DNA of 64,000 bases from Aphanomyces cochlioides (lineage: Eukaryota > Oomycota > Saprolegniomycetes > Saprolegniales > Verrucalvaceae). The position numbers and the translations under genes are program-made. The notes under the pieces are model-generated. The model was given only the letters and a program-made list of their open reading frames with translations. It was not told the origin of the DNA and did not search any database. The first letter of the stretch is position 1. Each line of letters starts with the position of its first letter. Below are positions 56,056 to 64,000 of this stretch, piece by piece. The stretch covers positions 1,736,001 to 1,800,000 of the forward strand of contig JAHQRK010000005.1 in assembly GCA_019828595.1 (NCBI GenBank), in the 5' to 3' direction.

Positions 56056-59000
56056 TTAGAGTTGATCGTCCTCCAAATCGAGGGGATCAATTTCGTCGGC
56101 GTTCATGGAGTGGTGAGCTTTGCTGCAGAGCTCGTCGATGTGGTAATTGTTGGTGATGCTTTTGAGCATCGAGATGGCCGACAAGACGGGAGCCGGCAAA
56201 GTGAACTTCTCGAGATTGTCGCTGAAGTTTTTGATCAAAGCAAACAGCGACCAGTCCGTCAAGCAGTTGGTGTCAGGCAATCTTGTTGCTTCTTGGTTCA
56301 ATAGAACAGTCAGTGCCTCCGAGTTTGTGTAGAGGTCTGGGGCCCGATTTGAGAGGAATAAGTCAATCGTAGCAAGTGCAAAGAGGATGCGCTTGATCTC
56401 TGGTATGTCCGTGGTCAATTCTTCCAAGATTTCTGACGGGTGAATCTTGTATTGAGCCATGAAGTTGACGTGATGTTTGTAGTTGTGAGGCTTGCCTTGA
56501 GCTTTTAACAAAGCCATCTTGCGCTCAATAGTCTTGGTTGCAACAAGTGACTGAAACAAACTGAGGTCTTCATCTTGTGCGTACATAGCATGTGCAACGA
56601 GCTGAGGATCATCTCGCAAAATGCGTTGACATTCGGTGATACTGCCTTCGACTTTCTTATCTCGAATGATCTTCTTCGCCAATTCGAGGTGGGCTGCAGC
56701 AGACTTGTTAAGTCGTTGTTTCTTCGCTTTGCCTTTGGTCTTTTTCGGGCGTGGCGCACTTGAATCTTCCAATACAATTCGAGGCACTGCAAAGTCTTCA
56801 AACGAGAGTTCCACGTCGTCTTCTTCGAGGATATGAAAACGGTTGGATGTCGGCAGGGGATCCAAACGTGGGGACGAAGGCAAAGTACGTTTTGGAGCTG
56901 GTCCAGACCGGTAGCCCGTTACCAATTGAAGGTCCAGCGAGTTCTTGGGCTGCTCACTTGGTGGAGCAAGAGCGGGCGATTCGTTGGTAGACATTTCCAC
57001 ATCTTCTTGTTGTTTGTCTTGTCCATTGTTGTTAGGGGGATCGCTGTCACCAGACATATCGACATCAGAGCCATGAGAAGGAGCTGTTGGCTGTGGTTGT
57101 TCATCTTGACCATCTTCAGAGGCCTCAGTTGAGTCGGCCTTGCCTTCCGCATTTGTTCCAGGGTCTTGATCATGATCGTCTCCATCATGTTCAGGTTCTT
57201 TTTCTCCTGACGGAGGAGATTTTGCCGCTGCCTTGGCCGCTTTTGCCTTCGCTTTTTCAGCCTTGGCCTCTGCACGTCGTGAAACAATCGACGGAGGCAA
57301 TGTCTTGTTCAGAGCAGCGATCTTGTGCTGAAACACGACGACAAAAGGCTGACCCGACGGATCCGTAATGGTGATTTCGCGTAGTGCGTCGCCGGATTTT
57401 GGCACCAGCACTGCAGGAGGCGCAGACGACTTGAAAATGACTCTCAAATGCGGCGACTTGATGTTCTGACCAGCAGTAGGGTTGAATGCTGCTATCACTG
57501 ACTTGGTCAATGCAGCCATTTTCTTGACAATTGCCTTGGCCATCGAAGGGTGACTGACCTTGTTGAACGTAACGTAGTAGTTGTTGCCATAACGCGAGTA
57601 CTTGGGAACCAGGAAGTCTTTGCCACCAAGTCGAAACGTTGTGCCTCCCATTTCCACGCACGTAGACAAGTTGTAACTTGAGATCACAATGGTCTGTGGG
57701 TTCTTCTTGTGGATCAAAATGTTCGGAAATTTGGAGCCCCATAACGAACCAGGATTTTCCTTGACAAATTGATCGCAGATGACTTTTTCGGACCAGTCCT
57801 TGTAGGCTTCGCCCAACTTGACTGTGAGCTCGTACACTTGGGACTGGGGGGTGAGCAAAATGTTTTCAATGAAGGCGTCCATGTCACCAGAGTCTTTGTA
57901 GAATGCGTCCGCCATGGCCTCGCATCGCGCAATATCGTCATCGGCAATAGCATGAGCACCAGTGTTGCGATGTTTCGCGCCTTTGGGGGCATTGCCTTGC
58001 TTGGAATCTTTCTTGGACGAAGCTGAATCCTTGCCGGGAGTCTTTTGCGTCCATGGATTGGCCTTTTCAGCGTTTTGTTGCTCTTGATCGCCTTGTATTT
58101 TGTCTGCCGCGGTAGGAGGATCAACAGCGCCATTTCCTTGAGCAACGGATTTGTCGACAATGTCTTGATTTGACTGGTCATTGTCATTGTTTGTCGATTG
58201 TTCCTCTTGAATAACTTCTCCAGGAGTATCACACGGCTTCGCTTGGCCGTTAATGTCGCCTGACCCATCAACCTCAGAGTGAATTTGAGTATTTCCCTCG
58301 TCGGTCAAGGCTTCGGTTTCAGTAGAATCCTTCCCCTCGGCGTTTCCAGAGACCATATCCACGTCCTCTTGAGATTTTTCTTCTTCCTCTCCCGTTCTAG
58401 GAGGCTCAGCACAGGGGGCGACGCGGTTGGTGGCTGCTGGCTCAGTCCCATTGGTCACGAGAAAGGCCGGGGCCAGATCCCCAGTGACAGGGGTAGAAGG
58501 GGAATCCATGCCATCCCCGCAGCACGGTGACTGGGGTACACCATTGCTCCGGCGAGAACCCAAATCGGGATACCGCCCCCGCCCCTCCGAAGAGGCCCCT
58601 GGGGGGAAGTAGACAGAACCGCAGGGTGTGCCCATAGGGGGGGCCCTCGTAGCCTCTAGGGCTGGCATGGACCCCGTTTTCTCGCCGCCTTCACTGGGGA
58701 TCGACTCCAATTGGAGTCCAGGGAAGCAGCCACCACAGGCACAAGGCCCCAGTGGTTCGCCCTCCTGAGTGAGGGCTTCGCTAGACAAGTTAACGACAGT
58801 GGTCTGGGGGTCAACCACTGACCCACTGAGGTTGACCCCCCCCTGGAACTCCGGCGAGTGGAGCACCAGGTGAAGCGCTGGGGGAGCGAGACGCAGATTG
58901 GTCTCCAGAGACGCTGTTGGGGTCGAACTCGACCTCCACTTCGGCCCTAGGGTTAGGTGTAGCGACATTACTCACACCACTCCCGCCATCCTGATTGGAC

Positions 59001-59095
59001 GACGAAAGTGGGTGAGGTGATACAATACCTGGAATGATGGTGACTCCGTGAGTGTTGGTCTCACGGAGCTCGGAACAGCTGTTGGCGTTGGACAT
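56056..59095 (-). pseudogene. LINE ORF1, G8 frameshift (block Q)
   Basis: Full-length, but the sense G run has eight G (58836-58843 on this strand's complement), the same change as in E, shifting the frame at codon 85. Downstream it is open to EDDQL. It shares the leader-proximal ATG-to-GCT region variants (NVATPNP, SRSPSAS) with E, fitting its E-like 5' flank. A Glu-to-Lys change (LIKNFSD) is private. Confidence 0.9.
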
Positions 59096-59155
59096 TTTGA
59101 GCGCGGCGGCACTTGATAACTTCTTGACTTGAGGGGTACGAGGCAAATTCGGAAG

Positions 59156-61971
59156 TCAAAGAGTTGGTGGATGTCAATGGAAATGTTGTCTCCAATCAAC
59201 AAGGCATGTCTGACGTCCTGGTCGACTACTACAAGGACTTGTTTGCAGCTCCCGAGGTGCAGCGATCTGGAGACGAAGTGTCGTCATTTCTGACCCCATT
59301 GACTCGACACAAGCAACTGCCAGAGCAAGCCCAGAAAGAGCTGTCGGCTCCCTTGCGCGCCAACGAGTTCTATCATGCTATTCGACACAGCAGTTCGAAC
59401 TCAGCGCCAGGTCCCAACGCTCTGCCATTCGAAGTCCTCAAACTTGCACCTCACAAGTGGTCGTTGGTATTGGAGCTGCTATTCACACACCAGCTCCATT
59501 CTCACCCTCGCTTGACTCCCATGCAACTTGTCAGTACGCTGGTGTTGCTGCACAAGAAAGGCCCCAAGTCACAGGCCAAGAACTATCGGCCCATTAGCCT
59601 ACTCAACACGGATGTGAAAATCCTGACGAGTATTCTGGCTTATCGACTCCAGCGCCACATTCGACACATCATCCACCCGGACCAGCAAGGCTTTATCCGT
59701 CGAAGCAATATCCAAACCAATATTGCACGACTGGATGACATGCTGCACCACATCAAACTACACAGTCCGTCCTCGATGGTGGCACTGCTTGACTTTGAGA
59801 AAGCTTTTGATCGCGTGGACCACGCGTACTTGCTCCGCGTCCTCCGTCACTATGGCTTTCCCGAAACCTTTGTTGACATGGTTCGCGTACTGTACTCGGG
59901 CCGCAAGTCTCGCATCTTGGTGAACGGCTTCTTGTCCAAGCCAGTTCACATCTCACGCGGTGTGTTGCAAGGTGATCCACTGTCGCCACTTCTGTTTGTG
60001 ATCGCTTTGGAACCGATGTGCCAACTCCTACGGCAACACTCCAACTATGGCATCAAGTGTGGGGATCGCTACCACACTGGGAGTTACTTTGCCGACGACT
60101 CGCAACTCTATGCTGCAAATGAGACGTGCCTCCACCGGCAGCTTGCATTGGTTCAAACCTTTTGCGACAAGTCTGGTTTCCGACTCAACGTAGACAAGAC
60201 CCAAATTCTGACCTACAGCCAGTTGAATGGGAACCTTGCCTCACTACAAGTTACTTCCGACAGTCCCGTGAAGGCTCTTGGTATCTTGGTTGCGCCCAAT
60301 CTTTCTCCATTGGCACGTTTCAATTACGTGTTTGAGAAGTTTGTGGCTCGCTTGTCTTTGTGGCTCTACAAGGCTCGAACCATGGCCGGAAAAGTCACTA
60401 TCCTGCACAGCATATGTCTGCCTGTGTTATGGTACCAACTGGCTTTTGTCCCTGCCGACAAAGACCTGGCCAAAAAGATCGACAAGGCCATGCTTCAATT
60501 TATGCATGGTGAAGAAATCAACCCATCCTCCTCTGTCCATGGCCTCCGTTTGATCAAAAAGGAGATCATATTCATGCCGAAGAAGTCCGGTGGCTTAGGC
60601 CTGCACCATGCACTTGCTTTATGGCAACAACACAACCGCTCTGTCATGATCAGATGCATTCAAGCCATCACCACCCCACCCCGCAAGTCTGCCATGTCCG
60701 CCTGGATTACGCCGGGCTATACTCTCCTCGAGAAGGCTTTTCATCCATGGGGTTCCCCCCGAGATCTCCTCTTGGCAAATGGCTCTTCTGCATTCATCAG
60801 ACAACTGTACAAGAATCCCAATATCACTCCAATGTGGAAAGCCTTATTGAGTAGCTGGTTTGAATCCCGCTGGACTCCGTACGGCTGTCCAAATCACATC
60901 TCATCTTTGGATGTTCCCCTTTGGCACAACTCGTATCTGCCTGGACTCGAAGACCTATACGATCAGTGCTCTACATCGACGCAAGACCAAGCCAATGTAT
61001 TGGCTTCGCTTCACATCACGAAGTTGTCGCATTTGTTGACTCCGTGTCAGCGAGTTTGGCCAGCTTCGATCTTGTTCGACAAAATCAACCGTGCCTGCTG
61101 CCAAGCCAATTTTGTCCCTCCAACGAAACAATGGATCTCAATCTTGGTGACCAAGTTATCACGATTGTTTGAGATTGTTTCTGAAGAGGATGCTCCCGTG
61201 TTCCACTTGCCGACGCCTAGCTCTGAATGGATGGAATGGCACTGGATAATTCACCCTGACTCGAGTCCGATCTTGTTGGCGCTTGCGACTTCGAAATCGG
61301 CTAAGATCAGAGCTTCTCCAGCTGCCAGCTCGTCCATTCTTCCTACCAAGCATCTCAACCTGCCATCCAACTTTTACGAAGACCCCAAGCGCCTTACCCA
61401 ACTTGCCGCCTTCCTCCAACCCGACCACATTCTCCCTCGATATGGAGAGTTCATTTTCAAGACCCTTCTCCGCGCCAACGCCATGCAATATCTGTTTCAG
61501 TACCAAGACCCCAAGCCGACGTGTGTCTTCTGTCGTGTCAATGAGACGTACGAGCATTTCCTGTTCTCTTGTGGATATGGTCAATCTGTTTGGTATTTCT
61601 TCAAGACAATCCAGCGACTGCTCGAGTGTTCCTTTCCGTCCACGTGTCTGGAAATGTTCTACGAGACGCCCAAGCCGTCCGATGGATACTACATCCGTGG
61701 CTATCTGAAGATCTGGCCGATTGTCCGAGCCTGCGTGTATTATCAAATATGGCTCCAACGTGCCGATCGCACCTTTCGACCCGACCTCACAGCGAAGAGT
61801 CCGATGGAAGTTGCCATTCATGCTGCCTCTTTGATCAAGCTACATCTACAACAGCTCCTGGTTGATCTCCCTCTCAAGAAGGGATACACCAAGGTATTCA
61901 ATGTGCTCAAGCATCTATCTTCGGACCCCTGGTTACGTCAACACATCATTCCTGACAGCGTCGTTTCATGA
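59156..61971 (+). pseudogene. LINE ORF2 C-terminal two thirds, open (block R)
   Basis: About 935 codons without interruption from KELVDVNG through motif A LDFEKAFD, RGVLQGDPLSP, FADD and the zinc knuckle (RACCQAN replaces RACRQAN) to the normal stop. The endonuclease and the ATG are missing. With C it is the longest uninterrupted stretch of Phe-type reverse transcriptase in the window. Confidence 0.88.
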
Positions 61972-62119
61972 GTGAGCATGACGGCTCACCACTTCATCTC
62001 CTGTTCAATGACCACTTTGCCATATTCTGTTTTCCAAGTTCTATTTATACAGTACGAGGCAAATTAGTAAGTCATTAGGGCCTTTGCTCAAAAATAAGGT
62101 TAATACAACTCATTTAACC
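59156..62119 (+). mobile_element. Block R: LINE 3' part
   Basis: Forward ORF2 from KELVD (residue about 416) to a complete 3' terminus (CC 62118-62119 shared with the target). Left is the 5' terminus of Q, an inverted replica of the D/E joint at 9722. Right is reverse ORF1 cut at TIERKM, a replica of the O/P joint. Confidence 0.92.
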
Positions 62120-64000
62120 ATCTTGCGCTCAATAGTCTTGGTTGCAACAAGTGACTGAAACAAACTGAGGTCTTCATCTTGTGCGTACATAGCATGTGCA
62201 ACGAGCTGAGGATCATCTCGCAAAATGCGTTGACATTCGGTGATACTGCCTTCGACTTTCTTGTCTCGAATGATCTTCTTCGCCAATTCGAGGTGGGCTG
62301 CAGCAGACTTGTTAAGTCGTTGTTTCTTCGCTTTGCCTTTGGTCTTTTTCGGGCGTGGCGCACTTGAATCTTCCAATACAATTCGAGGCACTGCAAAGTC
62401 TTCAAACGAGAGTTCCACGTCGTCTTCTTCGAGGATATGAAAACGGTTGGATGTCGGCAGGGGATCCAAACGTGGGGACGAAGGCAAAGTACGTTTTGGA
62501 GCTGGTCCAGACCGGTAGCCCGTTACCAATTGAAGGTCCAGCGAGTTCTTGGGCTGCTCACTTGGTGGAGCAAGAGCGGGCGATTCGTTGGTAGACATTT
62601 CCACATCTTCTTGTTGTTTGTCTTGTCCATTGTTGTTAGGGGGATCGCTGTCACCAGACATATCGACATCAGAGCCATGAGAAGGAGCTGTTGGCTGTGG
62701 TTGTTCATCTTGACGATCTCCAGAGGCCTCAGTTGAGTCGGCCTTGCCTTCCGCATTTGTTCCAGGGTCTTGATCATGATCGTCTCCATCATGTTCAGGT
62801 TCTTTTTCTCCTGACGGAGGAGATTTTGCCGCTGCCTTGGCCGCTTTTGCCTTCGCTTTTTCAGCCTTGGCCTCTGCACGTCGTGAAACAATCGACGGAG
62901 GCAATGTCTTGTTCAGAGCAGCGATCTTGTGCTGAAACACGACGACAAAAGGCTGACCCGACGGATCCGTAATGGTGATTTCGCGTAGTGCGTCGCCGGA
63001 TTTTGGCACCAACACTGCAGGAGGCGCAGGCGACTTGAAAATGACTCTCAAATGCGGCGACTTGATGTTCTGACCAGCAGTAGGGTTGAATGCTGCTATC
63101 ACTGACTTGGTCAATGCAGCCATTTTCTTGACAATTGCCTTGGCCATCGAAGGGTGACTGACCTTGTTGAACGTAACGTAGTAGTTGTTGCCATAACGCG
63201 AGTATTTGGGAACCAGGAAGTCTTTGCCACCAAGTCGAAACGTTGTGCCTCCCATTTCCACGCACGTAGACAAGTTGTAACTTGAGATCACAATGGTCTG
63301 TGGGTTCTTCTTGTGGATCAAAATGTTCGGAAATTTGGAGCCCCATAACGAACCAGGATTTTCCTTGACAAATTGATCGCAGATGACTTTTTCGGACCAG
63401 TCCTTGTAGGCTTCGCCCAACTTGACTGTGAGCTCGTACACTTGGGACTGGGGGGTGAGCAAAATGTTTTCAATGAAGGCGTCCATGTCACCAGAGTCTT
63501 TGTAGAATGCGTCCGCCATGGCCTCGCATCGCGCAATATCGTCATCGGCAATAGCATGAGCACCAGTGTTGCGATGTTTCGCGCCTTTGGGGGCATTGCC
63601 TTGCTTGGAATCTTTCTTGGACGAAGCTGAATCCTTGCCGGGAGTCTTTTGCGTCCATGGATTGGCCTTTTCAGCGTTTTGTTGCTCTTGATCGCCTTGT
63701 ATTTTGTCTGCCGCGGTAGGAGGATCAACAGCGCCATTTCCTTGAGCAACGGATTTGTCGACAATGTCTTGATTTGACTGGTCATTGTCATTGTTTGTCG
63801 ATTGTTCCTCTTGAATAACTTCTCCAGGAGTATCACACGGCTTCGCTTGGCCGTTAATGTCGCCTGACCCATCCACCTCCGAGTGAATTTGAGTATTTCC
63901 CTCGTCGGTTAAGGCCTCGGTTTCAGTAGAATCCTTCCCCTCGGCGTCTCCAGAGACCATATCCACGTCCTCTTGAGATTTTTCTTCTTCCTCTCCCGTT
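62120..64000 (-). mobile_element. Block S: LINE ORF1 part, cut by the window edge
   Basis: Reverse ORF1 from the acidic N-terminal region to TIERKM, where the 3' end of R abuts it. It continues beyond the right edge. Confidence 0.88.
62120..64000 (-). CDS. LINE ORF1 fragment, open (block S)
   Basis: ORF1 residues from about 230 to 856 (VDMVSGDAEG to TIERKM), open across the window edge, then two codons into the 3' terminus of R and a stop. It has GEAYKDW with FKSPAPP, a combination of variants not seen in the other copies. It lacks the C-terminal 156 residues. Confidence 0.8.

Larger units (their letters stand above)
51776..59155 (-). mobile_element. Block Q: full-length LINE, frameshifted
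   Basis: 7380 bp with complete 5' (59155) and 3' (51776) termini. Its two flanks belong to different insertion events: the 5' flank is the ORF2 KELVD target used by E, the 3' flank the ORF1 GDALR target used by N. Q is therefore a recombinant between two insertions. Confidence 0.93.

Noticed and set aside
1..64000. LTR retrotransposon or integrated virus
   Set aside because: There is no LTR, protease, integrase, capsid or primer-binding site; the domain order is that of a LINE.
1..64000. CRISPR array, tRNA, rRNA or host gene
   Set aside because: No regularly spaced short repeats, cloverleaf or non-LINE coding sequence was seen on either strand.

Overview
What it is. The whole 64 kb consists of one family of two-ORF non-LTR (LINE, L1-like) retrotransposon, in at least 19 blocks on both strands, with no host gene, tRNA, rRNA, CRISPR array or unrelated spacer between them. 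The family encodes ORF1 (1012 aa, low-complexity N-terminus, a globular centre and a helical C-terminus, no zinc knuckle) and ORF2 (1351 aa, APE-type endonuclease, reverse transcriptase, C-terminal CX2CX7HX4C knuckle). A complete copy is about 7.38 kb: a 60-nt leader, ORF1, an 80-nt spacer, ORF2, and a 148-nt 3' UTR that ends in TTAA(CC) without a poly(A) tail. Copies are about 98-99% alike by eye.

Organism. This is eukaryotic nuclear DNA of balanced base composition and intronless element genes. The L1-like ORF2 with a zf-RVT-type knuckle occurs in oomycetes, early-diverging fungi, plants and algae. A TCATTTTCA motif just before ORF2 resembles the oomycete initiator, so an oomycete (perhaps a saprolegnialean) is my weak preference. 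An array made of a single retroelement is typical of heterochromatin or a centromere flank, but nothing here proves that.

Layout (letters are used in the entries). A 1-1950 (-) ORF1 5' part. B 1951-5075 (+) truncated ORF1 and ORF2. C 5076-8787 (-) ORF2 3' part. D 8788-9722 (-) ORF2 middle. E 9723-14940 (+) element with an ORF2 deletion, nested in D/F with a 13-nt target duplication. F 14941-19369 (-) 5' part of the D/F element. G 19370-24137 (+) ORF1 tail plus broken ORF2. H 24138-26755 (-) and I 26756-27060 (+) fragments. J 27061-29383 (+) 5' part. K 29384-36765 (+) full length, ORF2 broken by one base. L 36766-39385 (-) and M 39386-39691 (+), a second copy of H and I. N 39692-47074 (+) full length with both ORFs open. 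O 47075-50897 (+) with an ORF2 deletion. P 50898-51775 (-) an ORF1 scrap. Q 51776-59155 (-) full length but frameshifted. R 59156-62119 (+) ORF2 3' part. S 62120-64000 (-) ORF1.

How it arose (inference). Elements inserted repeatedly into other copies of themselves. Each of the eight intact 3' ends overlaps its target by CC, so the priming strand ended in GG. Insertion junctions were then duplicated, inverted and reshuffled by recombination, so the two halves of one target duplication now sit on different blocks. N is the only copy with both ORFs open, although its reverse transcriptase motif A has Cys where most copies have Phe.
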